From Massilia aurea (GTDB lineage Bacteria > Pseudomonadota > Gammaproteobacteria > Burkholderiales > Burkholderiaceae_D), in the NCBI RefSeq assembly GCF_014200505.1, contig NZ_JACHBX010000001.1:496001-560000 (forward strand): a DNA stretch of 64,000 nt. Direction: 5' to 3'. Below the pieces are notes generated by a model that saw only the letters and a program-made list of their open reading frames with translations, was not told where the DNA came from and made no database searches. Position 1 is the first letter of the stretch. Each line of letters begins with the position of its first letter. Position numbers and translations under genes: made by a program. Below, piece by piece: positions 34,983 through 44,048 of this stretch.

Positions 34983-35160
34983 TGCTATCCTTAGACTACC
35001 TAATCTGCCCGGAGTGGCTGCGGTGCATACTAGTCGACCCCAGGTCGACGCACGGCGCCATTTTACTCCAAGCGTTACAAGGCTTCAGCGGACACATTGT
35101 CCACGTAGCGCCCCGTGCCAGCGCCGGTCAAGCCGGCCCGTTGCAACGCGCTGATACCGA

Positions 35161-35646
35161 TCAGTCGCGGAAGTTGTTGAAGGCCAGCGGCAGGTCTTGC
35201 ACGTCCTTGCGCAGCATGGCCATGGCCGTCTGCAGGTCGTCGCGCTTGGCGCCGGTGATGCGCACCGATTCGCCCTGGATGCTCGCCTGCACCTTCATCT
35301 TGCTTTCCTTGACCAGCTTGGTGATTTTTTTCGCGTCGTCGGTTTCGATACCGTTGCGCACCTTGATCACCAGCTTGACCTTGTCGCCGCCGATTTTCTC
35401 GACCTTGCCTTCGTCCAGAAAGCGCACGTCGACCTTGCGCTTGGCCATCTTGTTGATCAGGACGTCCTTGACCTGGGTCAGCTGGAAATCGGAATCGGCA
35501 AACAGCGTCAGTTCCTTGTCTTTTTGCTCGACATTGGCCGAGCTGCCCTTGAAATCGAAACGGGTCGTGATTTCTTTGTTCGATTGTTCAACCGCGTTCT
35601 TTACTTCGACCATGTCTGCTTCGCAGACGACATCAAATGATGGCAT
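35161..35646 (-). CDS. yajQ: YajQ family nucleotide-binding protein
   Basis: 161-aa UPF0234/YajQ protein, two ferredoxin-like domains; homologues bind c-di-GMP (Xanthomonas) or nucleotides/RNA. It begins [21 protein letters not shown] and contains [11 protein letters not shown], a strongly conserved segment, with [17 protein letters not shown] near the end. Length is exactly typical. Divergent from murB across 143 bases. A link to the GGDEF-EAL protein in this window is possible but only inferred. Confidence 0.93.
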   Translation of the reverse strand: MPSFDVVCEADMVEVKNAVEQSNKEITTRFDFKGSSANVEQKDKELTLFADSDFQLTQVKDVLINKMAKRKVDVRFLDEGKVEKIGGDKVKLVIKVRNGIETDDAKKITKLVKESKMKVQASIQGESVRITGAKRDDLQTAMAMLRKDVQDLPLAFNNFRD

Positions 35647-35789
35647 GGGGTGTCCTTATTTTGTTTTGCATGTAGATGAATCCCTCCATTTTAGCGGACG
35701 GCGGCCCGAATCGCGACCGTTTCACCCGTGTGGAAAGCCGGCAATGCACGAACCACTATAATGAAACGACACTTTTACGCCGTTACATC

Positions 35790-36806
35790 ATGCCTCTCAT
35801 TCACGACCAGCCGCTCGACACGTTCAATACCTTCCGCATTCCCGCCCGCGCGCGCCACTACCTGCGTGTGGATGGCGCCGAGCAACTGGCCGCGGTGCGT
35901 GCCGATCCGGCGCTGGCCGCCTTGCCGCGCCTGGTGCTTGGCGGCGGCAGCAATCTGCTGTTCACGCGCGACGTCGAGGGTCTGGTGCTGCACATGACGG
36001 GGCAGGGCCGCGAGGTGCTGGGCGAAGAGGCCGGCAAGATCCTCGTACGCGCCCAGGCCGGCGAAAATTGGCATGCATTCGTGCGCTTCACGCTCGAGCA
36101 GGGCATCGGCGGGCTGGAAAACCTCTCGCTGATACCCGGCACCGTGGGCGCCGCGCCTATCCAGAATGTGGGGGCGTATGGCGTCGAAACCAAGGACGTA
36201 TTCCATAGCCTCACTGCCTACGACATGGCCAGCGGCGCCACGCGCACGCTGGATACAGCCGCCTGCCGCTTCGGCTACCGCGACAGCATCTTCAAGCATC
36301 CCGATGGCGCCAATCTCGTCGTGCTGGACGTGACGTTTGCCTTGCCGCGCGCATGGCAGCCGAACCTGCGCTACGCCGAACTGGGCAATGCGGTGCGCGA
36401 AGCCGGCTTGACGGCGCCCACGCCGAACGCCATCGGCCTGATGGTCGAAGCGATCCGGCGCCGCAAGCTGCCCGATCCGCGCGAGATCGGCAATGCCGGC
36501 AGCTTCTTCAAGAATCCGGTGGTGTCAAACGCGGAATGCGCGCGCCTGCTCGCGCAGTTCCCGACCCTGGTGCACCACGCCCAGCCGGACGGCACGTTCA
36601 AGCTGGCCGCGGGCTGGCTGATCGACCAGTGCGGCTGGAAGGGCCGCCACCTGGGCGCGGCCGGCGTGTACCACAAGCAGGCGCTGGTGCTCGTCAATCT
36701 GGGCGGGGCCACGGGACAGGATGTTGTCCAGCTGGCCGCAGCGATCCAGGCCGATGTCGCGGCACGCTATGGCGTGATGCTGGAACCCGAACCCGTCTTC
36801 ATCTAA
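35790..36806 (+). CDS. murB: UDP-N-acetylenolpyruvoylglucosamine reductase MurB
   Basis: 338-aa FAD enzyme reducing UDP-GlcNAc-enolpyruvate to UDP-MurNAc in peptidoglycan synthesis, cytosolic. FAD-binding signatures: NTFRIPARARHYL, LVLGGGSNLLFTRDVEG and GLENLSLIPGTVGAAPIQNVGAYG. The catalytic Ser is in EIGNAGSFFKNPVV, and the C-terminal KHLG-like WKGRHLGAAGVYHKQALVLVN is present. It is an E. coli-type (type I) enzyme. The start at 35790 (MPLIHDQPL) excludes 38 unsupported upstream codons. An SDR gene follows 10 bases later. Confidence 0.94.
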   Translation: MPLIHDQPLDTFNTFRIPARARHYLRVDGAEQLAAVRADPALAALPRLVLGGGSNLLFTRDVEGLVLHMTGQGREVLGEEAGKILVRAQAGENWHAFVRFTLEQGIGGLENLSLIPGTVGAAPIQNVGAYGVETKDVFHSLTAYDMASGATRTLDTAACRFGYRDSIFKHPDGANLVVLDVTFALPRAWQPNLRYAELGNAVREAGLTAPTPNAIGLMVEAIRRRKLPDPREIGNAGSFFKNPVVSNAECARLLAQFPTLVHHAQPDGTFKLAAGWLIDQCGWKGRHLGAAGVYHKQALVLVNLGGATGQDVVQLAAAIQADVAARYGVMLEPEPVFI

Positions 36807-36816
36807 GGAACGCTTC

Positions 36817-37524
36817 ATGAAAAAAGTCATCGTCACCGGCCACACCCGTGGCCTCGGGGCCGCCATCGCGGCCGAACTGCAATCGCGCGGCCTGGCCGTG
36901 CTGGGCCTGGCGCGCGGGCGCTCCACGCTGGCCGGCATCGAACAGGCCGAGGTCGACATGGCCGATCCGGCTGCCTTGCAGGCCTGGCTTGCCGGGCCGG
37001 CGCTGCGCGATTTTCTCGCGGGTGCCGATGCGGCGTACCTCGTCAACAATGCCGGCGTCGTCACGCCAGTGGGCTCGCTTGCCGCGCAGGCGCCGGCGGC
37101 CGTGCTGCAGGCGGTGATGCTCAATATCGGTGCGCCGCTGGCGCTGGCAGCCGCGTTCGTGCAGGCCGCGCCCGATGCCGCGCGGCGCATCCTGCATATT
37201 TCCAGCGGGGCAGGGCGCAATGCCTATCCTGGCTGGGCCGTGTACTGCGCAACCAAGGCCGCGCTCGACCAGCATGCCCGCGCGGTCCAGCTTGACGGTG
37301 ACCCGCAGGTGCTGGCGGTCAGCCTGGCGCCGGGCGTCATCGACACCGACATGCAGGCGGCGATCCGCGCGACGCCGGACGCCAACTTCCCGCTGCGCGA
37401 GCGCTTCGTCGAGCTGAAGGACACGGTCGGCTTGACCTCGCCCGAGGACTGCGCGCGCAACCTGGCCGACTATCTGCTCGCGCCGGGCTTTGGTCGCGAA
37501 GCCGTCGACGATCTGCGCAACTGA
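36817..37524 (+). CDS. Short-chain dehydrogenase/reductase (SDR)
   Basis: 235-aa Rossmann-fold oxidoreductase. The cofactor loop TGHTRGLG (8-15), NNAG motif, catalytic Ser in HISSGAG and YCATK (Tyr/Lys pair) are present, so it should be active with NAD(P)H. Substrate unknown; resemblance is to the small sepiapterin reductase/YueD-like SDRs. It lies 10 bases after murB, same strand, with AAGGA before the start, and may share its transcript. Confidence 0.86.
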   Translation: MKKVIVTGHTRGLGAAIAAELQSRGLAVLGLARGRSTLAGIEQAEVDMADPAALQAWLAGPALRDFLAGADAAYLVNNAGVVTPVGSLAAQAPAAVLQAVMLNIGAPLALAAAFVQAAPDAARRILHISSGAGRNAYPGWAVYCATKAALDQHARAVQLDGDPQVLAVSLAPGVIDTDMQAAIRATPDANFPLRERFVELKDTVGLTSPEDCARNLADYLLAPGFGREAVDDLRN

Positions 37525-37543
37525 CGGCGATAACAAGTTCTTG

Positions 37544-37572
37544 TTGACGCAGGTGCGACACTTGTCGCATCA
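37544..37572 (+). promoter_or_regulatory. Candidate promoter/operator of the bla operon
   Basis: A TTGACG -35-like box (37544-37549) is followed 17 bases later by a weak -10 region near 37567. Between and across them lies the palindrome tgcgacacttgtcgca (37554-37569; arms tgcgaca and tgtcgca, 2-base centre). BlaI/MecI-family repressors bind ACA-n-TGT-type palindromes in such positions, so this is a good candidate operator, by inference. Confidence 0.6.
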
Positions 37573-37628
37573 TTGCGGCAAGCGTCACATTCGGCGTCAC
37601 GTCAAGCCTCACGTCAAGGACTGTTGCC

Positions 37629-38012
37629 ATGGCCGTACCCTCGATTTCCGAACTTAGTCTGCTTAAGGCGCTGTGGCGCCAGCAGCCGCTCAGCGCCCGT
37701 GAAATCCACGACGCCGTCGAGGCTGGACTGGGCTGGTCGTATTCGTCCACCCGCAAGACGCTCGAACGCATGCTCGACAAAGGCATGGTGCGCCAGGAGT
37801 TGCGCCACGGCGTGCAGGTGTATGAGGCGCTCAGCGACAAGGTCGATACCTTGGCCGCGTTCGCCCATGACTTTGGCAAGCGCGTGATGGAGATCGATAC
37901 GCCGCTGCCAGTCAATATGTTCACCGGCAGCAAGCTGGTCGACGACGATGAACTCGCGCGCCTGGAGCAATTGCTCAACGACTGGCCCGTCGACAAGGAT
38001 GCGGCCCCATGA
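37629..38012 (+). CDS. blaI: BlaI/MecI/CopY-family repressor
   Basis: 127-aa winged-helix repressor. The N-terminal domain VPSISELSLLKALWRQQPLSAREIHDAV with SYSSTRKTLERMLDKGMVRQEL is the Penicillinase_R fold; the C-terminal half should dimerise. In known systems BlaI dimers repress beta-lactamase operons until cleaved by the sensor-activated proteolytic pathway. It is followed, with a 4-base overlap, by a BlaR1-type sensor and two beta-lactamases, which fixes its role with good confidence. Confidence 0.9.
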   Translation: MAVPSISELSLLKALWRQQPLSAREIHDAVEAGLGWSYSSTRKTLERMLDKGMVRQELRHGVQVYEALSDKVDTLAAFAHDFGKRVMEIDTPLPVNMFTGSKLVDDDELARLEQLLNDWPVDKDAAP

Positions 38013-39724
38013 ACCTGCTCGACGCGACGTTCATCCGCTTCCTGTTCGCCAGCATCGGCTGCCTGGCGGCTGGCGTGGCCGTGTGGGGTGTACTGGCAAT
38101 GGCGCGGCGGTACCTGCCGGCGCTCGGCATGCAGCGCACCCCGTGGATGCTGGGGCAGGTCGCGCTTGCGGCCACCTTCACTATCTTGATGCTGCCACAG
38201 GCGCAGCAGCTTCACATGCTGCCCGTGTTCGACGTCGACCTGTCGCCCGCGACCGCCAGCGCGGTTGCACAACCTGCGCGGGCGGCCGGTGTCACCAGCG
38301 CGTTGGCAGAACCCCGATCGTGGCTGAGCTGGACCGCGTGGGCATGGGCGCTGGCTTACACGGGTGGTCTGCTGTGGATGCTTGCGCGCCTGTTCCATGG
38401 CCAGCGCGCGCTGGCGCAGTTGCTGCGCGCCGGTGCGCACCTGCCAGCGGACGCAGCATTGCCACCTATTATCGAAGTCGACGCCCCCATCTCCCCGATG
38501 CTGGTCGGTCCGTTCCGGCCGTGCCTGCTATTGCCGCTGGCCCTGCGCACGATCGATCCGTTGCAGCGGGACCTGATCATTGCCCACGAACTGACGCACT
38601 GGCGCCGGGGCGATCTGTGGTGGCTGGTCGCCTGCGCGCTGCTCCAGGCGCTGTGCTGGTTCAATCCCGCGATGCGTCTGCTGCGAGCGCGCCTCGTCTG
38701 GGCCCAGGAGCTGGGTTGCGACCGCGACGTGCTGCGTGGCCGGCCGCAGGTCCAGCGCAAGGCGTATGCGGCCGCGCTGGTCGCGCAGCTGCGCTTCCAG
38801 TACCAGGCGGCGCCAGCCAATGCGCTGGCCTTTGGCGGCGTTGCGCCAGACACATTGACCGCGCGCGTTGCATTGATCCGCACGCCGGTCCTCGACCGGA
38901 ATGCTGGCCGTGCACGCTGCGCCGGCCTGGCTGCACTGGCGCTGGTGTTCGGCGCCAATCTGGCCCTGCAGCCAGCGCTGGCCTGGGGCGATGCACCGGA
39001 AACGCTCGACTGCACGCTGATGCTCGATGCTGCCACGGGGGCGGTGCTGGTCGAAGAAGGGCGCTGCGACGTACGCACCACGCCGGTGTCGATCTTCAAT
39101 ATCGCCGTGAGCCTGATGGGATTCGATGCCGGCATCCTGCAGGACACCCACACACCGGCGCTGCCGTTCAAGGCGGGCTACATCGACTGGCAGCCATCGT
39201 GGCGCGCCATTACCGACCCGACGAGCTGGATCCGCAATTCGACCGTCTGGTATGCGCAGCAGGTCACCAGCCGGCTGGGCGAACGCCGCGTGCAGGATTA
39301 CGTGGGTCGCTTCGACTACGGCAACCAGGACCTGACCGGCGGCGTCGACATGGCCTGGATCGCCTCGTCGCTGCAGGTCTCGCCACGTGAACAGGCCGCA
39401 TTTCTGCGCAAGGTCGCCAACCGCGAACTGCCCGTCAGCGCGCACGCATTCGACATGACGGCGCAGCTGCTGCGCTTGCCCACGCTGGCGGATGGCTGGC
39501 AGGTGTACGGCAAGACCGGCACCGCCTCTGGTGATGGGGCCGGGGACAACAGGCGTGCGCTGGGCTGGTTCGTCGGCTGGGCCACCAAGGACGGGCGCAC
39601 CGTCGTCTTCGCGCGCCAGACATTTGGCCCGCGCGACCCGGACCGCGCCGCCGGGCCGCTTCTGAAAGAACGCTTCCTGCGCGCGCTGCCGGGAAGGCTC
39701 GCAACGCTGTCACCGTCCACATAA
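38009..39724 (+). CDS. blaR1: BlaR1-type M56 sensor protease, class D-like domain
   Basis: 571-aa integral-membrane sensor. N-terminal membrane helices flank an M56 zinc metalloprotease with HELTHW (His193, Glu194, His197) and Glu234 in QELGCDRD. After the last helix (about 305-325) comes a periplasmic class D beta-lactamase-like domain: Ser361-Ile-Phe-Asn364 in place of S-x-x-K, Ser411-Thr-Val, Tyr437-Gly-Asn and Lys502-Thr-Gly. The Asn364 codon is AAT (39098-39100); the usual carboxylated Lys is absent. It overlaps the repressor gene by 4 bases and precedes the MBL gene by 9 bases. Confidence 0.9.
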   Translation: MNLLDATFIRFLFASIGCLAAGVAVWGVLAMARRYLPALGMQRTPWMLGQVALAATFTILMLPQAQQLHMLPVFDVDLSPATASAVAQPARAAGVTSALAEPRSWLSWTAWAWALAYTGGLLWMLARLFHGQRALAQLLRAGAHLPADAALPPIIEVDAPISPMLVGPFRPCLLLPLALRTIDPLQRDLIIAHELTHWRRGDLWWLVACALLQALCWFNPAMRLLRARLVWAQELGCDRDVLRGRPQVQRKAYAAALVAQLRFQYQAAPANALAFGGVAPDTLTARVALIRTPVLDRNAGRARCAGLAALALVFGANLALQPALAWGDAPETLDCTLMLDAATGAVLVEEGRCDVRTTPVSIFNIAVSLMGFDAGILQDTHTPALPFKAGYIDWQPSWRAITDPTSWIRNSTVWYAQQVTSRLGERRVQDYVGRFDYGNQDLTGGVDMAWIASSLQVSPREQAAFLRKVANRELPVSAHAFDMTAQLLRLPTLADGWQVYGKTGTASGDGAGDNRRALGWFVGWATKDGRTVVFARQTFGPRDPDRAAGPLLKERFLRALPGRLATLSPST

Positions 39725-39733
39725 GGAATCGTC

Positions 39734-40597
39734 ATGATGAAACAAACAAGCCTGGCACTCGCCGCGGCTGGCCTCGTCGCGTGTCTGCCACCAGCCGCCG
39801 CCAACGACTGGAACACGCCGCAGGCACCGTTTGCCCTGTACGGCAACACCTACTATGTCGGCACGCACGGGCTGTCGGCGGTCCTGATCACGTCGAACGA
39901 GGGGCACATCCTCATTGACGGCGGCAGCGACAAGTCGCCCGCCCAGATCGTGCGCAATATCCGCAAGCTCGGTTTCAAGGTCGAAGACATCCGCTTCATC
40001 CTGAACTCGCACGCACACGCCGATCACGCAGGCGGCATCGCCGAGCTGCAGCGCCTGTCGGGCGCCGAGGTCCTGGCCGGCAGCGCTGCCGTCCCCGTGC
40101 TGCGCAGTGGCCAGGCCGACAAGGGTGACCCGCAATACACCGACCTTCAGCCGATGGCGCCAACTGCTCGCGTGCGGGGCGTGGCCAACGGTCACGTCGT
40201 CAAGCTCGGCCCGCTGGCAGTGACGATGCACGCCACACCCGGCCACACGCAGGGCGGCGCAAGCTGGACCTGGAACGCCGTGGAAGGCGGCCGGACGGCG
40301 CACATGGTCTACGCCGACAGCCTGAACGCCATGGCCGCCGGACCATTCCGCTACCGTGGCCATCCATCCTACCCAACGGCGCGTGCGGACCTCGAACGCT
40401 CGATCGCGACGGTGGCTGGCCTGCCGTGCGACGTGCTGGTCTCGGCGCACCCGGAAGGCAGCGACCTGTGGCAGCGCTACGCCCGGCGCGCTGCGCGGGG
40501 CAATGCCGCCTTCATCGACACCAACGCCTGCCGTACGTATGCTGACAAGGCCAGAGCGCGTCTGGCTGCCCAACTGAGCAAGGAAGCAGACCAATGA
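39734..40597 (+). CDS. Subclass B3 metallo-beta-lactamase
   Basis: 287-aa periplasmic zinc beta-lactamase. Ligands match subclass B3: His93-x-His95 and Asp97-His98 in NSHAHADHAGG, His171 in TPGHTQGGAS, and His239 in SAHPEGSDLW. The signal peptide is ambiguous: cleavage after AAA gives a soluble enzyme, but LVAC at 14-17 resembles a lipobox and would give a membrane-anchored form. THIN-B of Janthinobacterium is a named relative in the same bacterial family. AAGGA lies 6 bases before the start. The class D gene overlaps its stop by 4 bases. Confidence 0.92.
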   Translation: MMKQTSLALAAAGLVACLPPAAANDWNTPQAPFALYGNTYYVGTHGLSAVLITSNEGHILIDGGSDKSPAQIVRNIRKLGFKVEDIRFILNSHAHADHAGGIAELQRLSGAEVLAGSAAVPVLRSGQADKGDPQYTDLQPMAPTARVRGVANGHVVKLGPLAVTMHATPGHTQGGASWTWNAVEGGRTAHMVYADSLNAMAAGPFRYRGHPSYPTARADLERSIATVAGLPCDVLVSAHPEGSDLWQRYARRAARGNAAFIDTNACRTYADKARARLAAQLSKEADQ

Positions 40598-41373
40598 TCA
40601 AGCATGTTATTGCACTCGTCCTGATGGCGTTCGGCGCCGTCGCCCAGGCCACCGAATGGCGCGACAACCCGGCCATCACGCAGCTGTTCAAGAAAGAGGG
40701 CGTGACGGGCACGTTCGTCGTGCACGACGTGGCGCTGGACACCAACACGGGCCACGACCGCCAGCGCGCCGCAAAACGGTTCATCCCGGCGTCGACCTTC
40801 AAGCTCCCGAACTCGCTGATCGCACTGAGCACGGGCGCCGTCGCCTCGGTCGACGAGATCGTGCCGTACGGCGGCAAGTCGGTCGCGCGCCCCGAGTGGG
40901 CACGGGACATGGGCCTGCGCGAAGCGATCAAAATGTCAAACGTGCCCGTCTACCAGGAAGTCGCGCGGCGCATCGGGCGGGAGCGCATGCGCAGCGCGCT
41001 GGTGCGCCTGAATTACGGGAATATGGACACGGGCACGGTGGTCGATCGTTTCTGGCTCGATGGGCCCCTTGAAATCAGCGCGCTCGAACAGACGGTGTTC
41101 CTGGCCCGGCTGGCGCAGGGCCAGCTGCCGTTCGAGAACGTGCACATGGACGCCGTGCGCGCCATCGCGCGTCAGGATGGCCCGGCCGAACTGTATGCGA
41201 AAACCGGCTGGGGCAAGCGGCCCGGCCAGCCCGATATCGGCTGGTGGGTCGGCTGGATCAAGAAGGACGGCAAGCTCTACACGTTCGCGCTGAACATCGA
41301 CATCCCGGACGGATCCAACGACAAGCGCGTATCGCTGGCGAAAGCGGCGCTGCAGTCGCTGGGGCTGCTGTAG
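40594..41373 (+). CDS. Class D (OXA-type) beta-lactamase
   Basis: 259-aa periplasmic serine beta-lactamase. Signal peptide MIKHVIALVLMAFGAVAQA. All class D motifs are present: Ser67-Thr-Phe-Lys70 in PASTFKLPNSL, Ser115-Asn-Val, Tyr141-Gly-Asn and Lys203-Thr-Gly. The active-site Lys70 (carboxylated in active enzymes) is kept, unlike in the sensor encoded two genes upstream. Last gene of the operon; the carbapenemase or penicillinase spectrum cannot be read from the sequence. Confidence 0.93.
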   Translation: MIKHVIALVLMAFGAVAQATEWRDNPAITQLFKKEGVTGTFVVHDVALDTNTGHDRQRAAKRFIPASTFKLPNSLIALSTGAVASVDEIVPYGGKSVARPEWARDMGLREAIKMSNVPVYQEVARRIGRERMRSALVRLNYGNMDTGTVVDRFWLDGPLEISALEQTVFLARLAQGQLPFENVHMDAVRAIARQDGPAELYAKTGWGKRPGQPDIGWWVGWIKKDGKLYTFALNIDIPDGSNDKRVSLAKAALQSLGLL

Positions 41374-41392
41374 CGCCACCTCGCCCCGGCGT

Positions 41393-42310
41393 TTAACCCT
41401 CGTCGGGCCAGTACAGAAGCATCGGATTGTCGACCAGCAACTGGCGCTGCAGTTCGGGCGTCGGCGCGATGTGGGGAATAAAATCGACCAGCAGGCCATC
41501 GTCGGGCATGTGGTCCTTCAGGTTCGGATGCGGCCAGTCGGTGCCCCACAGTACGCGCTCCGGAAATTCCTGCACGATGCGGCGCGCGAACGGCACGACA
41601 TCGCGATACGGATGCGCTTCGCCATCGAGCGCGGGCGGACCCGTGACCGACAACCGTTCCGGGCAGCTGACCTTCGACCAGACGTTCGGGTGACGGCGCA
41701 TGAAGTCCAGGAACAGGCCGAACTCAGGCCCGTCGACGGGTTTGCTGACGTCCGGGCGACCCATGTGATCGACCACGACAATCGTCGGCAGCGCCGCGAA
41801 CAGGTCGCGCAGGTCGGGCAGGTCCTGCGCTTCGAAATACACGACCACGTGCCAGCCGAAGCGGGCGACGCGGGTGGCAATTTCGAGCAGCTCGTCGGCC
41901 GGCGTCACGTCGACCAGGCGCTTGACGAAGTTGAAGCGTACGCCGCGCACGCCGGCGTCATGCAGGCGGGTCAGGTCATCATCGCTGATATCGCGCCGTA
42001 CGGTGGCCACGCCGCGCGCCCGGCCGCCGGCCGCCTGGCAGGCATCGACCAGTGCGCGGTTGTCGGCGCCATGGCAGGTGGCCTGGACGATGACGTTGCG
42101 AGCGAAGCCCAGACGGTCGCGCAGCGCGAACAGCGCTTCCTTGCCGGCGTCGCCCGGCGTGTACTTGCGCTCCGGCGCGAACGGAAACACGGCGGCCGGG
42201 CCGAACACGTGGCAGTGCGCGTCGACGGCGCCCTGCGGCAGGATGAAGCGCGGGGTGGCAGGGGCAGGGTGCGGCTCGAGCCAGCCTGGGGTGGTGGTCT
42301 GCATGGTCAT
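41393..42310 (-). CDS. ligI: 2-Pyrone-4,6-dicarboxylate hydrolase LigI
   Basis: 305-aa amidohydrolase-superfamily enzyme hydrolysing 2-pyrone-4,6-dicarboxylate to 4-oxalomesaconate (or its isomer) in protocatechuate 4,5-cleavage. Signatures: GAVDAHCHVFGP with the HxH, LGFARNVIVQATCHGADN, RGVRFNFVKRLVD, VVDHMGRPDV and VLWGTDWPHPN (final Asp). The match to the LigI pattern is strong throughout. It is the last gene of a minus-strand catabolic operon, 3 bases after ligK. Confidence 0.92.
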   Translation of the reverse strand: MTMQTTTPGWLEPHPAPATPRFILPQGAVDAHCHVFGPAAVFPFAPERKYTPGDAGKEALFALRDRLGFARNVIVQATCHGADNRALVDACQAAGGRARGVATVRRDISDDDLTRLHDAGVRGVRFNFVKRLVDVTPADELLEIATRVARFGWHVVVYFEAQDLPDLRDLFAALPTIVVVDHMGRPDVSKPVDGPEFGLFLDFMRRHPNVWSKVSCPERLSVTGPPALDGEAHPYRDVVPFARRIVQEFPERVLWGTDWPHPNLKDHMPDDGLLVDFIPHIAPTPELQRQLLVDNPMLLYWPDEG

Positions 42311-42313
42311 GGC

Positions 42314-43024
42314 CTAGTCGATATAGATGAGTCCAGCTTGTTCCAGGGCGCCGCGCATGTCGTACATGTCCAGGCCCAGCACGCCGGCGGCCAGCTTCGC
42401 GCGCTTGTTGGCTTCGAGCGCCTCGCGCCTGACGGCGGCAGCAACCACGCGCACCACGTCGGCGGCCGGCACGACGACCACACCATCCTCGTCGGCGACG
42501 ACGGCGTCGCCGGGGCAGACGATCGCGCCGGCGCATACCACCGGGACGTTCACCGAGCCGAGCGTGGCCTTGATCGTGCCCTTGGCGCTGATTGCACGGC
42601 TCCACACCGGAAAGCCCATGGCGGTCAGTTCGCGCACATCGCGCACGCCCGCATCGATGATGAGGCCGCGCGCGCCGCGTGCCATGAAACTGGTGGCCAG
42701 CAGGTCGCCGAAATAGCCATCGCTGCACTCGGCCGTGACGGCCGCCACGACGATGTCGCCGGGCTGGATCTGCTCGGCCGCAACGTGCATCATCCAGTTG
42801 TCGCCTGGCTGCAGCAGCACCGTCACGGCGGTGCCGGCGGCCTGGCCCGGGTAGATCGGGCGCAGGTACGGCTTCATCAGGCCCATGCGGCCCATCGCCT
42901 CGTGCACGGTGGCACTGCCGAGGCGGCCGAGCTGTTCGACTGCAGCGGCATCGGCGCGCACGATATGGCGTTTCACGACGCCTAGCTGCGTGTGCAGGGG
43001 CGGGGAGGTCATCAACGGGTTCAT
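42314..43024 (-). CDS. ligK: 4-Carboxy-4-hydroxy-2-oxoadipate aldolase (LigK/GalC)
   Basis: 236-aa RraA-like class II aldolase cleaving 4-carboxy-4-hydroxy-2-oxoadipate to pyruvate and oxaloacetate, final step of the pathway. Signatures: [16 protein letters not shown]-type region ([17 protein letters not shown]), [15 protein letters not shown] and [19 protein letters not shown], containing metal and pyruvate-binding residues. The ATG at 43024 follows AAAGGAC by 6 bases; an upstream in-frame start at 43081 lies within ligJ. It starts 1 base before the ligJ stop region. Confidence 0.92.
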   Translation of the reverse strand: MNPLMTSPPLHTQLGVVKRHIVRADAAAVEQLGRLGSATVHEAMGRMGLMKPYLRPIYPGQAAGTAVTVLLQPGDNWMMHVAAEQIQPGDIVVAAVTAECSDGYFGDLLATSFMARGARGLIIDAGVRDVRELTAMGFPVWSRAISAKGTIKATLGSVNVPVVCAGAIVCPGDAVVADEDGVVVVPAADVVRVVAAAVRREALEANKRAKLAAGVLGLDMYDMRGALEQAGLIYID

Positions 43025-43025
43025 G

Positions 43026-44048
43026 TCACAGTCCTTTGGCGGCAAGGAGGGCGTCCAGGCGCGGATAGACGCGCCTGGCATTGCCTTCGTAGATCTGGTG
43101 GCGTTCGGCGGGGCTCAGGTTGGCCGCATCGATATAGCGCCGCGTGTCATCGTAGTAGTGGCCGGTTTCCGGATCGATGCCGCGCACGGCGCCGATCATC
43201 TCCGACGCAAACAGCACGTTCTTGACCGGAATGACCCTGGTGAGCAGGTCGATCCCCGGCTGGTGATAGACGCAGGTATCGAAGAACACGTTGTTCAGCA
43301 GGTGGTCCTGCAGCAGGGGCTTCTGCATTTCCTGCGCCAGGCCCCGGTAGCGGCCCCAGTGGTAGGGCGCGGCCCCGCCGCCATGCGGGATGATGAACTT
43401 CAGCGTCGGGAAGTCAGCGAACAGGTCGCCGCTGAGCAGTTGCATGAAGGCGGTCGTGTCAGCATTGATGTAGTGCGCGCCCGTCGTATGGAAGCAGGCA
43501 TTGCACGACGTCGACACGTGCACCATCGCCGGGATGTCGTGTTCGACCATCTTTTCATAGAGCGGATACCAGTGGCGGTCGGTCAGCGGCGGGCTGGTCC
43601 AGTGGCCGCCGGACGGGTCCGGGTTCAGGTTGATGGCGACGAAGCCGTATTCCTTCACGCAGCGTTCCAGCTCGGGAATGCAGGTCGCCGGATCGACCCC
43701 GGGCGATTGCGGCAGCATGGCCGCGCCGATGAAGTAGTCCGGAAACAGGGTGCTCACGCGGTGGCACAGCTCGTTGTTGATCGCGGCCCAGGTGGCGCTG
43801 GTCTGCGCGTTACCGATGTGGTGGGCCATGAAGCTGGCGCGCGGTGAAAAGACCGTGAGGTCGATGCCGCGCTCGTGCATCTTGCCAAGCTGGTTGCCGA
43901 TGATGCTGTCGCGCAGTTCGTCGTCGCTGATGTGCAGTTCGCTCGCCGAGGGCGTCGAACCGTCGGCCAGGCCGGCGATCTGGCGCTTGCGCCATGCTTC
44001 CAGCGCGGGCGGGGCAGTGGTGTAGTGGCCGTGGATATCGATGATCAT
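43026..44048 (-). CDS. ligJ: 4-Oxalomesaconate hydratase LigJ
   Basis: 340-aa amidohydrolase-fold hydratase converting 4-oxalomesaconate to 4-carboxy-4-hydroxy-2-oxoadipate. Signatures: [13 protein letters not shown] (HxH), [36 protein letters not shown] and [18 protein letters not shown], with [14 protein letters not shown]. Fits LigJ in length and in neighbours. Its ATG overlaps the galD stop by 4 bases, so the operon is tightly coupled. Confidence 0.93.
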   Translation of the reverse strand: MIIDIHGHYTTAPPALEAWRKRQIAGLADGSTPSASELHISDDELRDSIIGNQLGKMHERGIDLTVFSPRASFMAHHIGNAQTSATWAAINNELCHRVSTLFPDYFIGAAMLPQSPGVDPATCIPELERCVKEYGFVAINLNPDPSGGHWTSPPLTDRHWYPLYEKMVEHDIPAMVHVSTSCNACFHTTGAHYINADTTAFMQLLSGDLFADFPTLKFIIPHGGGAAPYHWGRYRGLAQEMQKPLLQDHLLNNVFFDTCVYHQPGIDLLTRVIPVKNVLFASEMIGAVRGIDPETGHYYDDTRRYIDAANLSPAERHQIYEGNARRVYPRLDALLAAKGL

